From the NCBI GenBank assembly GCA_021768085.1, contig JAETOJ010000005.1:1-64000 (forward strand): 64,000 nt of DNA, read 5' to 3'. This DNA is from Bacillota bacterium (lineage in GTDB: Bacteria > Bacillota > Clostridia > Oscillospirales > Oscillospiraceae). Below, piece after piece: positions 8,006-19,606 of this stretch. How positions within the stretch are numbered: position 1 is the first letter of the stretch; the number at the start of each line of letters is the position of its first letter. The translations under genes were made by a program, and so were the position numbers. The notes beneath the pieces were generated by a model. That model did no database searches and was not told the origin of the DNA. It saw nothing but the letters and a program-made list of their open reading frames with translations.

Positions 8006-8902
8006 CTATTTCGCCTCCGGGGCGGGCTTGGGGCGCAGGAACTTGAACTGGGTCTCGGAGCACACCACTGCCAGGAAGATCAGGGCGAAGCCCAGGTACA
8101 TCAGCCCCCCCGGGCTCTCCGCGCCAAAGGCCACCGAGAAGGCCACCCCGAAGGGGGCCTCCAGGCTGAGCAGCAGGGCGGCGGAGGACGGGTCGGTGTA
8201 CTTCTGCCCCACGTTCTGGAACAGCTGGCCGATGGTGGTGCCGAACACCGCCAGGTACAGCAGCACCAGCCAGGCGTTGAGGGACAGCCCCTGTGTGGGC
8301 ACGCCGTGGGTGAAGGCGGTGCCCACGCAGAAGCACAGGGCGGCGGAGGCGAACTGGAGGATGCTCAGCAGCACCGCGTCCCTGTCCCTGGAGAACTTGG
8401 CCACCGCCACGATGTGGCAGGCGTACACGAACCCGGCGCACAGGGTCATCAGATCCCCCCGGGTGAGGGCGATGCCCCCGTCCCAGGACACCAGGCCGAT
8501 ACCCGCCACGCACAGCACCGCCGCCAGCACGTTAAACCGGCTGGGCCGCAGCTTGTCCACCGCCCAGTACAGGAAGGGGACGATGACGCAGTACACGGCG
8601 GTGAAAAAGGCGTTCTTCCCCGGGGTGGTGTCCATCAGGCCGTAGTTCTGCACCGCGTAGCCCACGAACATGAACACGCCCAGCAGCCCGCCCCGCCACC
8701 AGTAGGAGCGGTCGATGATCTTCCACCGCTTCCAGAACACCAGCCCCAGCAGCACCGCCGCGAAGCCGAAGCGGAAGGCCATCAGGAACATGAGATCCAC
8801 ATCGTCCAGAGTGTCCTTCAAAATGAAGAAGGTGGAGCCCCAGATCATGGTGGCAAACACGATCATGGGCTTGGCCAGTTTTTTCATCATGGATTCATTC
8901 AT
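8006..8902 (-). CDS. DMT-superfamily (EamA) metabolite exporter
   Basis: A polytopic membrane protein of 298 residues with about ten hydrophobic helices arranged as two five-helix EamA repeats. The first repeat starts at IVFATMIWGSTFFILKD, the second near LTRGDLMTLCAGFVYA, and it has a short basic tail. EamA proteins usually export amino acids or other small metabolites, but the substrate cannot be inferred here. The gene converges with the alpha/beta hydrolase gene, with only six bases between the stop codons. It diverges from the DNA glycosylase gene across about 50 bases, so both promoters must lie in that short gap. Confidence 0.85.
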   Translation of the reverse strand: MNESMMKKLAKPMIVFATMIWGSTFFILKDTLDDVDLMFLMAFRFGFAAVLLGLVFWKRWKIIDRSYWWRGGLLGVFMFVGYAVQNYGLMDTTPGKNAFFTAVYCVIVPFLYWAVDKLRPSRFNVLAAVLCVAGIGLVSWDGGIALTRGDLMTLCAGFVYACHIVAVAKFSRDRDAVLLSILQFASAALCFCVGTAFTHGVPTQGLSLNAWLVLLYLAVFGTTIGQLFQNVGQKYTDPSSAALLLSLEAPFGVAFSVAFGAESPGGLMYLGFALIFLAVVCSETQFKFLRPKPAPEAK

Positions 8903-8951
8903 AGCAAGCTCAACTCCGAGTCATGATAATCATTGGAAAGGGGGCGGGCGG

Positions 8952-9563
8952 ATGCTGCCGCAGTCGTTTTTTGACCGGGACACGGTGGAGGCCGCCCGGG
9001 ATCTGGTGGGCAGGTACCTGGTGCGCCGGTATGACGGGATCACCCTGTGCGCCCGGATCACCGAGACGGAGGCCTATGTGGGCCGGATGGACAAGGCGTG
9101 CCACGCCTACGGCGGCCGGAAAACGGAGCGCACCAAAGTGCTCTACGCCCCGCCGGGGACGGCCTACGTCTATCTGATCTACGGGATGCACTGCTGCCTG
9201 AACTTCGTCACCGAGGGGTCGGGGGAGCCGGCGGCCGTCCTGGTGCGGGGCCTGGCCCCCAGGCATAACCCTGATATCATAGCAGAAAACCGCTTCCATT
9301 GCAAGTGCCGGGATATGACCCCCTATCAGAAAAAGAATTTCCTCAACGGCCCCGGCAAGGTGTGCGCCGGCATGAACATCGACCGGGCCCTCAACGGCCT
9401 GCCCTGGGGCTCGGAGGCCCTCTTTGTCTGTGAGCGCCTGGAGGACGCGGACCTGCCCCCCTGTCCCGAGGACAACGAACCGTTGAATATCAAAGTGGGA
9501 AAACGCATCGGTATCGACTACGCGGAGGAGGCGGTGGACTTCCCCTGGCGGTTTTATCTGTAA
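8952..9563 (+). CDS. DNA-3-methyladenine glycosylase (AAG/MPG family)
   Basis: A base-excision repair enzyme that removes alkylated and deaminated purines. The 203-residue protein shows the family core: FFDRDTVEAARDLVGRYLVR at the N-terminus, ITETEAYVG with the catalytic glutamate, the YAPPGTAYVYLIYGMHCCLN block and the GPGKVCAGMNID motif. I start at the ATG at 8952, where a purine-rich GGAAAGGGGGCGG precedes it. An upstream in-frame ORF start near 8715 would overlap the divergent exporter gene and adds unrelated residues. A strong bidirectional terminator follows. Confidence 0.9.
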   Translation: MLPQSFFDRDTVEAARDLVGRYLVRRYDGITLCARITETEAYVGRMDKACHAYGGRKTERTKVLYAPPGTAYVYLIYGMHCCLNFVTEGSGEPAAVLVRGLAPRHNPDIIAENRFHCKCRDMTPYQKKNFLNGPGKVCAGMNIDRALNGLPWGSEALFVCERLEDADLPPCPEDNEPLNIKVGKRIGIDYAEEAVDFPWRFYL

Positions 9564-9570
9564 GGACGTG

Positions 9571-9603
9571 AAAGCGCCCCGGGTGTGAAACCCGGGGCGC
9601 TTT
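9571..9603. terminator. Bidirectional terminator between the glycosylase gene and groEL
   Basis: A 14-bp perfect stem (AAAGCGCCCCGGGT and its complement, loop GTGAA) with A/T tracts on both sides, placed between two convergent genes. Confidence 0.85.
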
Positions 9604-9621
9604 ATTATGCCATGCTCGGAA

Positions 9622-11253
<1,632 letters not shown>

Positions 11254-11273
11254 TTACCTCCAAATATTATTCA

Positions 11274-11324
11274 ACAATGGCGAGAATGTCGTTCTGCCGA
11301 ACGATGTTGTACTTCTCGCCGTCC
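11274..11324. repeat. Duplicated copy of the groES 3' end (51-bp direct repeat, copy 1)
   Basis: Bases 11274-11324 are identical to 11478-11528, the last 51 bases of groES before its final codon. On the minus strand this copy reads on into GTT GAA TAA and then the groEL ribosome-binding site, so it looks like the original groES end. It has no upstream coding sequence and cannot encode groES. Confidence 0.95.
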
Positions 11325-11477
11325 TCCCCACGAAACTTCGTTTCGCGGGGCCCCCGCGGGATTTCATGTGCGGCTGCCGGAAGTGAATTCCGTCAGCCTC
11401 CGGTGCTTACGCACCGCCCCATCTTCGATGGGGCCCCAGGTGGACGGCTCCCGGCTTACGGGATTCAGCGTCACTCG
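11325..11477. repeat. Hairpin-array insertion between groES and groEL
   Basis: This 153-bp segment lies between the two 51-bp repeats and is almost wholly inverted repeats: CCCCaCGAAAC/GTTTCGcGGGG (11326-11350), GGCTGcCGGAA/TTCCGtCAGCC (11372-11398), CGGTGC/GCACCG (11401-11416), CCCCATC/GATGGGG (11417-11433) and TCCCG/CGGGA (11449-11463). Loops are three to five bases. It contains no gene. It supplies the last groES codon and stop (GAG TGA). Confidence 0.85.
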
Positions 11478-11755
11478 ACAATGGCGAGAATGTCGTTCTG
11501 CCGAACGATGTTGTACTTCTCGCCGTCCACCTTGACCTCGGTGCCGGAATACTTGCTGGTGAGCACCTTGTCGCCGGGCTTCACGGTCATGACGACCTCC
11601 TTGCCGTCCACCATGCCACCGGGGCCTACGGCCACCACCTCGGCCATCTCGGGCTTCTCCTTGGCGTCGCCGGTGAGGATGATGCCGCCCTTGGTCTTTT
11701 CCTCGGCCTCCAGGGCCTTCAGGATCACACGGTCGGACAGGGGTTTGAGATTCAT
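11471..11755 (-). CDS. groES: Co-chaperonin GroES (10 kDa)
   Basis: The heptameric lid of the GroEL cage, 94 residues, full length. The N-terminal MNLKPLSDRVILKALEAEE, the mobile loop around KTKGGIILTGDAKEKP and the C-terminal NDILAIVE strand are all present. A GGAGG motif precedes the ATG, and a CIRCE operator lies about 50 bases upstream. The last 51 bases before the final codon are repeated in perfect identity 204 bases downstream. The annotated stop (TGA) belongs to the copy followed by the hairpin array, while the other copy keeps a TAA stop in front of groEL. The protein sequence is unaffected. Confidence 0.97.
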   Translation of the reverse strand: MNLKPLSDRVILKALEAEEKTKGGIILTGDAKEKPEMAEVVAVGPGGMVDGKEVVMTVKPGDKVLTSKYSGTEVKVDGEKYNIVRQNDILAIVE

Positions 11756-11805
11756 TGCTGGTTCCTCCTTAAATCTATAGTTTACGTATTAACAAGTCAG
11801 ATGGG

Positions 11806-11832
11806 TTAGCACTCTTTTATCTTGAGTGCCAA
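11806..11832 (-). promoter_or_regulatory. CIRCE operator of groESL
   Basis: TTAGCACTC, nine bases, GAGTGCCAA: one mismatch from the consensus CIRCE inverted repeat bound by HrcA. It lies 51-77 bases upstream of the groES start codon. HrcA is encoded in this window at 20217-21281. Confidence 0.95.
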
Positions 11833-11969
11833 CCACAAGTATGATAATACCCCCTCTGAGCAAAAAAATCAACCCCCATTTTGAAAAAAACAGGGGTTGA
11901 TTCCAAAAAATTCACCCTTCGTTCACAATCGGATGCCAGGAGTGCTAATTTCGGCAGGATCTGGAGCTC

Positions 11970-12881
11970 CTATCTCAACGGATCATAGCTCATTCCCTCG
12001 GGATAGAAGAAATTCACCTTCTTGTCCGACAGCCGAATCACCAGCTCCCTGGCCCGCACCGGCTCGCCGTCCACCACCGCCACCAGCTCCCGCTCCCCGC
12101 GGACGGTGACGCCCGCCCCTCGGCGGTGGTAGATGAGCTCGGGATAGTCCCGGTACTTCCCCTTGGCGTACTTTCCCACCAGCCGAAAAAAGGTGAACCG
12201 GCTCACCCTGGGGATCACCAGCGTCTCCAGCACGCCGTCGTCCGGCCTGTTGTCCCCCACGGGCATGAAGCCGCCGCCGTAGTACCGCCCGCTGCACACG
12301 CAGACGATGGTGGTCTCCCCCTCAAAGTGGAGGTCGCCGCAGTCCACCACCGTGGGCACGGAGATGGGCTTGAACAGCACGTTGGCCACCAGGGAGAAAA
12401 TGTAGGCCCCGATACCGCTCACCAGGGGCAGCACCTTGTAGCTGTCCTTATCCACGGCGATCCGGGCGTCCACCCCGGTGCACACGATGTCGATGCCCAG
12501 CAGGCCGTTGCAGTCGATGAGATCCATGGCCGCCTGGGGCCCCTGGGACAGGGCCCGCAGATCAGAGAACCGGGCCCGGTAGTCCGGGCCGAAGATCTTC
12601 AAAAAGTCGTTGCCCGTGCCGGTGGGCACGTTGGTGACGGCGGCGTTGGCAAAGCCCGCCGCACCGTTTACCACCTCGTTCAGCGTGCCGTCCCCGCCGC
12701 AGGCGTACAGGCGCACCGGCCCCCCGCTCTCCGCCGCCTCCCGGGCGATCCGGCGGGCGTCCCCCGTCTCACTGGTGTGGACGATCTCCGCGGGCACCTC
12801 CAGCGCCCGGATGTCCTCCTCCAGCCTCTGGGCGCCGCCCTTTTTCCCCGCCATGGGGTTAATGATAAATATATGCTTCAT
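11970..12881 (-). CDS. Diacylglycerol kinase/YegS-family lipid kinase
   Basis: A lipid kinase of about 303 residues. The N-terminal catalytic domain begins MKHIFIINPMAGKKGG and carries the GGDGTLNEVVNG nucleotide-binding motif at about residue 60-71. The C-terminal beta-sandwich domain includes the GRYYGGGFMPVG segment. Bacterial members phosphorylate diacylglycerol or related lipids at the inner membrane face to recycle them into phosphatidic acid. I place the start at the ATG at 12881. An alternative TTG at 12902 is less likely, and a purine-rich GAGAGAGGG serves as ribosome-binding site. The real lipid substrate is not determined. Confidence 0.85.
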   Translation of the reverse strand: MKHIFIINPMAGKKGGAQRLEEDIRALEVPAEIVHTSETGDARRIAREAAESGGPVRLYACGGDGTLNEVVNGAAGFANAAVTNVPTGTGNDFLKIFGPDYRARFSDLRALSQGPQAAMDLIDCNGLLGIDIVCTGVDARIAVDKDSYKVLPLVSGIGAYIFSLVANVLFKPISVPTVVDCGDLHFEGETTIVCVCSGRYYGGGFMPVGDNRPDDGVLETLVIPRVSRFTFFRLVGKYAKGKYRDYPELIYHRRGAGVTVRGERELVAVVDGEPVRARELVIRLSDKKVNFFYPEGMSYDPLR

Positions 12882-12932
12882 GCCCCAGACCCTCTCTCTC
12901 AAAATATTCCTCTGGGCGCTTCGATTCGTTCC

Positions 12933-14054
12933 TTATAAGCCGTACATAAAGAAATCACACTTGATCATGCCGTTATATAATTTTCGCTTTTTGTCCGCCG
13001 GACGGCCGAAAGCCCGCTCGAACTCGGTGTGGGAGGACAGCACGTCCACCTCCCAGCCGGGGGGCAGTCCCCGGGCCACCCTCCCAAAGGCCCGGTACAG
13101 CTCCTCCGCCTCCTTCTTCTCCAGCAGCCGCTCCCCATAGGGCGGGTTGGTCACCACCCGGCCCCGGGAGGAATCCCGGTGGAACCTCGCCGCGTCCGCC
13201 GTCTCAAACCGCACCGTGTCCTCCACCCCGGCCAATTCTGCGTTGTGGCGGGACAGCTCCACAGCGGCGGGGTCGATGTCCCCACCCCAGATGTCGTAGT
13301 CCCCGTGGAACTCGTGATCCATGGCCTCGTCCGCCGCCGCCATCCACAGCTTGGAGGGCACCCACCCCCACTTCTGGGCGGCAAAGGTACGATTTAAGCC
13401 CGGAGCCCGGTTCTTGGCGATGAGGGCGGCCTCGATGGGGATGGTGCCCGAGCCGCAGAAGGGGTCGCAGAAGGGATCCTTCCCCCTGTACCGGGACAGC
13501 AGCACCAGCGCCGCCGCCAGCGTCTCCCGCAGGGGCGCGCCCATGTTTTGGGCCCGGTAGCCTCGTTTATAGAGGCTGTCCCCGGAGGTGTCCAGCATGA
13601 CTGTCACTTGATCCTTCAAAATGGAGAACTGCACCTGGTATAAGCTTCCCGTCTCCGGCAGGGTTTCCAACCCATAGGCCCGCCCCAGCCGCGTGCACAG
13701 CGCCTTCTTCACGATGGATTGGCAAGCCGGCACCGAATGTAAGGTTGAGCTGATGGAGTACCCCTTTACCGGAAAACGCCCCTCCCGGGGGATATAGTCC
13801 TCCCAGGGGATGGACAGTACCCCCTGGAACAACTCCTCGAAGCTTCGGGCAGGGAACTGCCCCAGGCTCAGCAGCACCCGGGCCCCGCAGCGCAGATTCA
13901 GGTTCATCCGGGGGATGTCCCCCGCGCCGCCCTGGCACAGCACCCGGCCGTTTTCCGCCCGCACGCCGGGCAGGCCCAACCTTTTCAGCTCCCAGGCCAC
14001 CGTGCTCTCCACCCCCATGAGGGCGGGTATTACAAACTGTAAGGTTTGATCCAT
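12933..14054 (-). CDS. THUMP-domain class I rRNA methyltransferase (RlmL/YpsC family)
   Basis: A SAM-dependent N2-guanine methyltransferase of 373 residues related to E. coli RlmL (N-terminal part) and B. subtilis YpsC, acting on 23S rRNA. A ferredoxin-like/THUMP region covers about residues 1-160. The methyltransferase domain shows FCDPFCGSGTIPIEAA (SAM binding) and the catalytic NPPYGERL motif. I place the start at the ATG at 14054, where GGAG lies seven bases upstream. The longer frame to 14117 adds an implausible leader. It runs in the same direction as the lipid kinase gene, about 50 bases upstream of it. Confidence 0.88.
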   Translation of the reverse strand: MDQTLQFVIPALMGVESTVAWELKRLGLPGVRAENGRVLCQGGAGDIPRMNLNLRCGARVLLSLGQFPARSFEELFQGVLSIPWEDYIPREGRFPVKGYSISSTLHSVPACQSIVKKALCTRLGRAYGLETLPETGSLYQVQFSILKDQVTVMLDTSGDSLYKRGYRAQNMGAPLRETLAAALVLLSRYRGKDPFCDPFCGSGTIPIEAALIAKNRAPGLNRTFAAQKWGWVPSKLWMAAADEAMDHEFHGDYDIWGGDIDPAAVELSRHNAELAGVEDTVRFETADAARFHRDSSRGRVVTNPPYGERLLEKKEAEELYRAFGRVARGLPPGWEVDVLSSHTEFERAFGRPADKKRKLYNGMIKCDFFMYGL

Positions 14055-14304
14055 AAAATACTCCGTAAAATTTTTTAAAAAACCTCTTGACCTTCCATTG
14101 GGTGAAGGGTGTAGCATTGTGTCACAAGGGAAGGAACCCAGCCGATTTCCTTACCATTCCATAGTATAATGTAAAATGGAAGGGATGGCAACAATAATAT
14201 GGCCCCGGCCGCGAAAAACTTCTTTCCCTTGGGCCGCTTTTGTGGTACAATTTATTGGAAGCCCAAACCGGGGCTGGAACGGACGAGAGAAAGGAGTGCC
14301 GAAT

Positions 14305-14784
14305 ATGCCGTTTGATGCAGAATCCATGCAAAAAATCGTCTGGCTGGTGCTGCTGCTGCTCTTTGCGGGCGGGGAGGCCGCCACCGTGGGGTTGACCTCC
14401 ATCTGGTTTGCCGCCGGGGCGCTGGCGGCGCTGATCGCCGCTCTGCTGGGCGGGGCACTATGGATCCAGATCACCCTGTTCCTGGCAGTGAGCCTGCTGT
14501 GCCTGGCCGCGGTGCGGCCCCTGGCCAAAAGGCATTTGAACAACCAGGTGGAGCACACCAACGCCGACCGGGCCATCGGTCAGGAGGCCCTGGTCACCGA
14601 GGACATCGACAACATCCACGGCAAGGGCGCCGTCATCATCCGGGGTGTCACCTGGACGGCCCGCAGCGAAAACGGCGAACATATCCCCACTGGAACCATG
14701 GTCAAGGTGCAGCGCATCGAGGGGGTCAAGGTGTTCGTGGAGCGGGTGCCCGCTGGGGCCTCTCCCAGGCAGGAGAACTGGTAA
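14305..14784 (+). CDS. NfeD-like membrane protein
   Basis: A 159-residue short-form NfeD protein with two or three N-terminal transmembrane helices (about residues 10-75) and a C-terminal OB-fold beta-barrel (about 90-150, with IGQEALVTEDIDNIHGKGAV). NfeD proteins pair with SPFH/flotillin-type proteins in membrane microdomains, and the next gene is an SPFH protein. The ATG at 14305 has AAAGGAG eight bases upstream. Longer in-frame extensions are non-coding leader. A TACAAT box at 14246-14251 may be its -10 element. A hairpin-array element separates it from its SPFH partner. Confidence 0.85.
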   Translation: MPFDAESMQKIVWLVLLLLFAGGEAATVGLTSIWFAAGALAALIAALLGGALWIQITLFLAVSLLCLAAVRPLAKRHLNNQVEHTNADRAIGQEALVTEDIDNIHGKGAVIIRGVTWTARSENGEHIPTGTMVKVQRIEGVKVFVERVPAGASPRQENW

Positions 14785-14785
14785 C

Positions 14786-14946
14786 ACTATTTCTTGATAA
14801 AAAGATTTAAAAATCTTTTTATGGCGGCGTACCGCCGCCGCGCCTGCGGCGCACAAGAAAAGGATTGACAACATTCTTGGCGGCTGCGCCGCCGGGCCGC
14901 ATTCTGCGCCCCATAAAACAGGTAAACTGTTTTATGAAGAATTAGT
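14786..14946. mobile_element. MITE-like hairpin-array element A (161 bp, terminal inverted repeats)
   Basis: The ends are imperfect inverted repeats, ACTATTTCTTGATAAAA at 14786-14802 and the complement of ACTAATTCTTCATAAAA at 14930-14946 (15 of 17 match). The left half folds as a nearly closed four-way junction: outer stem TTTCTTG/CAAGAAA (14790-14796, 14854-14860), then three abutting hairpins at 14797-14822 (12-bp AT-rich stem), 14823-14839 (GGCGGCG stem) and 14840-14852 (GCGCC stem). The right half is arranged in mirror image, with a GC hairpin (GGCGGC/GCCGCC) and an AT hairpin (ATAAAACAG stem). No transposase or ORF is present. It lies inside the nfeD-SPFH operon. Confidence 0.65.
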
Positions 14947-15021
14947 ATAAGCCGTCCTCTTTCAAAAGATCCGCTCTTTTGTTCAGGAAATAAGACATAT
15001 GTCGCGTAAGGAGGAAACCGT

Positions 15022-16023
15022 ATGAAAACACTTGCCCTGTATTCCGCCGGCGCCCCCACAATTGGGGCCATCCTCACCTTCGCCATTCCTCTGGCCCTGG
15101 TGATCCTTATCCTGGCTATTATCGCCTCCAACATCAAGGTGGTGCAGCAGTCCAAGGCCGTGGTCATCGAGCGGTTGGGCGCGTTCCACGCGGTATGGGG
15201 CGTGGGCCTGCACCTGAAGATCCCCTTCATCGAGCGGGTGGCCAAGACCGTCTCCCTCAAGGAGCAGGTGGTGGACTTCGATCCCCAGCCCGTCATCACC
15301 AAAGACAACGTCACCATGCAGATCGACACCGTGATCTACTTCCAGATCACCGACCCCAAGCTGTATACTTACGGCGTGGAGCACCCCCTGTCCGCCATTG
15401 AGAACCTCACCGCCACCACCCTGCGTAACATCATCGGCGACCTGGAGCTGGATCAGTCTCTCACCAGCCGGGATCACATCAACACCCAGATGCGCTCCAT
15501 TCTGGACGAGGCCACCGACCCCTGGGGCATCAAGGTCAACCGGGTGGAGCTGAAGAACATCATGCCTCCCCGGGACATCCAGGACTCCATGGAGAAGCAG
15601 ATGCGGGCGGAGCGTGAACGCCGTGAGGCCATCCTCCAGGCCGAGGGCCAGAAGCAGGCTCAGATCCTGGTGGCCGAGGGCGAGAAGCAGTCCGCCATCC
15701 TCCGGGCTGACGCCGCTAAGCAGGCCGCCGTCCTCCAGGCCGAGGGCGCCAAGCAGGCCAAAATCTTGGAGGCAGAGGCCGAGGCCCAGGCCATTATGAA
15801 GGTGCAGCAGGCCACCGCCGACGCCATCAAGCTTATCAACCAGGCCGCCCCCAGCGAGGGCGTCATCAAAATCAAGGCGCTGGAGGCCTTCCAGAAGGCC
15901 GCCGATGGCCGGGCCACCAAGATCATTATCCCCAGCGAGCTCCAGGGCCTGGCAGGCCTGTGCGCCAGCGCCAAGAGCGTGTTCGACACCGTGGAGCCCA
16001 ACCAGCCCAAACCCGGCAAGTAA
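15022..16023 (+). CDS. SPFH/band-7 (stomatin/QmcA-like) membrane protein
   Basis: A 333-residue membrane scaffold protein. One N-terminal transmembrane helix (about residues 12-34) is followed by the SPFH/PHB domain (about 40-200, including QQSKAVVIERLGAFHAVWG) and an alanine/glutamate-rich coiled coil (about 200-265, repeats of AEG-KQA). The short C-terminal region includes PSEGVIKIKALEAFQKAADG. Such proteins oligomerise into ring-like membrane domains and often regulate proteolysis or membrane organisation together with NfeD, encoded just upstream. A strong GGAGG precedes the ATG. A small DUF4177 gene follows after three bases. Confidence 0.9.
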   Translation: MKTLALYSAGAPTIGAILTFAIPLALVILILAIIASNIKVVQQSKAVVIERLGAFHAVWGVGLHLKIPFIERVAKTVSLKEQVVDFDPQPVITKDNVTMQIDTVIYFQITDPKLYTYGVEHPLSAIENLTATTLRNIIGDLELDQSLTSRDHINTQMRSILDEATDPWGIKVNRVELKNIMPPRDIQDSMEKQMRAERERREAILQAEGQKQAQILVAEGEKQSAILRADAAKQAAVLQAEGAKQAKILEAEAEAQAIMKVQQATADAIKLINQAAPSEGVIKIKALEAFQKAADGRATKIIIPSELQGLAGLCASAKSVFDTVEPNQPKPGK

Positions 16024-16026
16024 GCC

Positions 16027-16212
16027 ATGTATGAGTACAAATACGTCAGGCTCAGGGCGACAGGGGTCATAGGCGCCGAGTTCAAAGGCCGCCAGGAGGA
16101 GATCGACCGCTATGCCGCCGACGGCTGGCGGTATGCCGGCTGGATGCCCGCCACGCTGGGCGCCTACGGCTCAATCGGCCAGATTGACCTGATCTTTGAG
16201 CGGGAGGTATGA
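16027..16212 (+). CDS. DUF4177 domain small protein
   Basis: A 61-residue protein with the DUF4177 pattern: an N-terminal MYEYKYVRL strand, a central helix EEIDRYAADGWRYAGWMPA with the conserved GW, and a final strand IDLIFERE. Function is unknown. In other bacteria such proteins are short, cytosolic and often appended to operons. It begins three bases after the SPFH gene stop, so it is translated from the same transcript. A stem-loop follows. Confidence 0.8.
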   Translation: MYEYKYVRLRATGVIGAEFKGRQEEIDRYAADGWRYAGWMPATLGAYGSIGQIDLIFEREV

Positions 16213-16245
16213 AAACAGGGCCGCAGGCTTTCGCCTGCGGCCCTG
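16212..16245 (-). terminator. Terminator of the dnaK-dnaJ transcript
   Basis: A 12-bp stem CAGGGCCGCAGG/CCTGCGGCCCTG (arms 16216-16227 and 16234-16245), followed on the minus strand by TTTTC. It also lies directly after the DUF4177 gene on the plus strand. Confidence 0.8.
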
Positions 16246-16256
16246 TCCATGTTCCC

Positions 16257-17402
16257 TTACTTTTTCTTCTTCTTGAAGAAGTCCTTCACCGGCGTGGGGG
16301 CCGGGGAGCCCTCCCCCATGGCCTCGGCATAGGCCAGCAGAGCGTCCTTCTGCTGTCCGGTAAGGTTGGTGGGCACCTGTACCTGGATGGTGACATACAG
16401 ATCCCCTCGGCCTCGGCCGTTGACGTTGGGCGCGCCCTTGCCCCGGAGGGTGATCTGGCTACCGGGCTGGGTTCCGGCGGGCAGATTGTGCTTAATGGTG
16501 CCGTCGATGCCCTCGATCTGGATCTCGCCGCCCAGCACTGCCTGGGTGAAGCTCACCGTATGGACGGTATACAGATCTGACCCGTCCCGCTCGAACCGGG
16601 GATCCGGCGTGACCGCCACCACCACCAGCAGATCCCCGGCAGGGCCACCGTTAAGGCCGCCATTGCCCTGGCCCCGCATGGAGATGGTCTGCCCGTGGTC
16701 GATGCCCGCGGGCACCCGCACCTTGATTTTGCGCTGGCGGCGCATCTGACCCGCCCCCCGGCAATCGGCGCAGGGCTGATGGATGATCTTGCCCGTCCCC
16801 CGGCACTTGGAGCAGGGCGCGGAGGTGCTGAAGGCAAAGCCCCCCGCCCCCCGCTGGATACGCACCTGGCCGGTGCCCCGGCAGGTGGAGCACACCTCGG
16901 CGGTGGTGCCCGGGGCGCAGCCGGTGCCGTGGCAGGTGTCGCAGCTCTCCGTCCGGGTGAGGGACAGCTCCTTGGAGCAGCCCGCCATGGCCTCCGCAAA
17001 GGAGATGGTGATGCTGGCCCGGAGGGAGGAGCCCCGCTGAGGGGCGTTGGGGTCGGCCCGGCGCTGTCCGCCGAAGCCCCCGAAGCCGCCCCCGAAGAAG
17101 GAGCCGAAGATATCCCCCAGGTCGATGTCGCCCATGTCGAAGCCGCCGAAACCGCCCCCGCCGAAGTTGGGATCCACCCCGGCGTGGCCGAACTGGTCGT
17201 ACTTGGCCCGCTTGTCCTTATCGGACAGCACCTCGTAGGCCTCATTGATCTCCTTGAACCTGGCCTCCGCCTCGGCATTGCCCGGGTTCATGTCCGGGTG
17301 ATACTGCTTGGCCAGCTTGCGGTAAGCTTTTTTCAATTCGTCGTCGGACGCGGTTTTGGCCACGCCCAGCACTTCATAATAATCTCGTTTCTGATCCGCC
17401 AT
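16257..17402 (-). CDS. dnaJ: Chaperone DnaJ (Hsp40)
   Basis: The 381-residue co-chaperone that stimulates DnaK ATPase and delivers unfolded clients. The J domain is at residues 5-70 with the HPD motif at 35-37. It is followed by a Gly/Phe-rich linker ([11 protein letters not shown] region) and a cysteine-rich zinc domain with four CxxCxGxG-type repeats ([32 protein letters not shown]). The C-terminal client-binding barrels come last. The ATG at 17402 has AGAGGTGA upstream; an in-frame start four codons earlier is less likely. It is the last gene of the hrcA heat-shock operon, 69 bases after dnaK. Confidence 0.97.
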   Translation of the reverse strand: MADQKRDYYEVLGVAKTASDDELKKAYRKLAKQYHPDMNPGNAEAEARFKEINEAYEVLSDKDKRAKYDQFGHAGVDPNFGGGGFGGFDMGDIDLGDIFGSFFGGGFGGFGGQRRADPNAPQRGSSLRASITISFAEAMAGCSKELSLTRTESCDTCHGTGCAPGTTAEVCSTCRGTGQVRIQRGAGGFAFSTSAPCSKCRGTGKIIHQPCADCRGAGQMRRQRKIKVRVPAGIDHGQTISMRGQGNGGLNGGPAGDLLVVVAVTPDPRFERDGSDLYTVHTVSFTQAVLGGEIQIEGIDGTIKHNLPAGTQPGSQITLRGKGAPNVNGRGRGDLYVTIQVQVPTNLTGQQKDALLAYAEAMGEGSPAPTPVKDFFKKKKK

Positions 17403-17425
17403 ATATGGAATCACCTCTTTACGCG

Positions 17426-17456
17426 GGAACGGCGGGGCGCGACGCCCCGCTGTATC
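17426..17456 (-). other. dnaK-dnaJ intercistronic hairpin
   Basis: GCGGGGCG/CGCCCCGC (arms 17432-17439 and 17443-17450) with an outer CGGGA/TCCCG pairing. There is no T run on the minus strand, so it is more likely an RNA-processing or stability element than a terminator. Confidence 0.5.
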
Positions 17457-17471
17457 CCGTTTTTAGGCTGG

Positions 17472-19322
<1,851 letters not shown>

Positions 19323-19393
19323 AATTGATTTCCTCCAATTTATAAACGAAAAATTATTATTTTATAGAATAAGTTCAGAGTGTGCTTTAATCT

Positions 19394-19606
19394 CTATTTA
19401 GACTTAATTGTTTTTGTTGTGTGAATTGTATTTGTCGATTTATAGCGTATTGCACTCTGCTTATTTTTTCCGTCGTCAGTTGACAGCTTTAACAGCTCAT
19501 CACCTTTTTTTGTAATTTCTGCGGTGAACTTATCACCGGGTTCTCTCAAGCCAAGCTGTTTTGCTAAGCTTGTTTGTGCAATGTTTGCAAGCGAATTCTT
19601 TCCCAT
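19394..19606 (-). CDS. Small AT-rich hypothetical protein inserted between grpE and dnaK
   Basis: A 70-residue basic protein (start at the ATG at 19606, GGAGG nine bases upstream) beginning MGKNSLANIAQTSLAKQLGL and ending in a Lys/Thr-rich tail (IHTTKTIKSK). The segment GDKFTAEITKKGDELLKLST looks beta-rich. I do not recognise a family. A faint resemblance to AbrB-type swapped-hairpin proteins is speculative. The gene and its surroundings (19323-19621) are clearly AT-rich and use A/T-ending codons, unlike the GC-rich genes on both sides, so it looks acquired. Being within the HrcA-controlled operon, it should be heat-induced with dnaK unless it has its own promoter. Confidence 0.6.
   Translation of the reverse strand: MGKNSLANIAQTSLAKQLGLREPGDKFTAEITKKGDELLKLSTDDGKNKQSAIRYKSTNTIHTTKTIKSK

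Noticed and set aside
11274-11324. Second groES gene
   Set aside because: Only the last 17 codons are present, without start or ribosome-binding site; it is a duplication remnant.
14865-14893. TTGACA within element A as a promoter
   Set aside because: The position 17 bases downstream is GC-rich with no -10-like hexamer.
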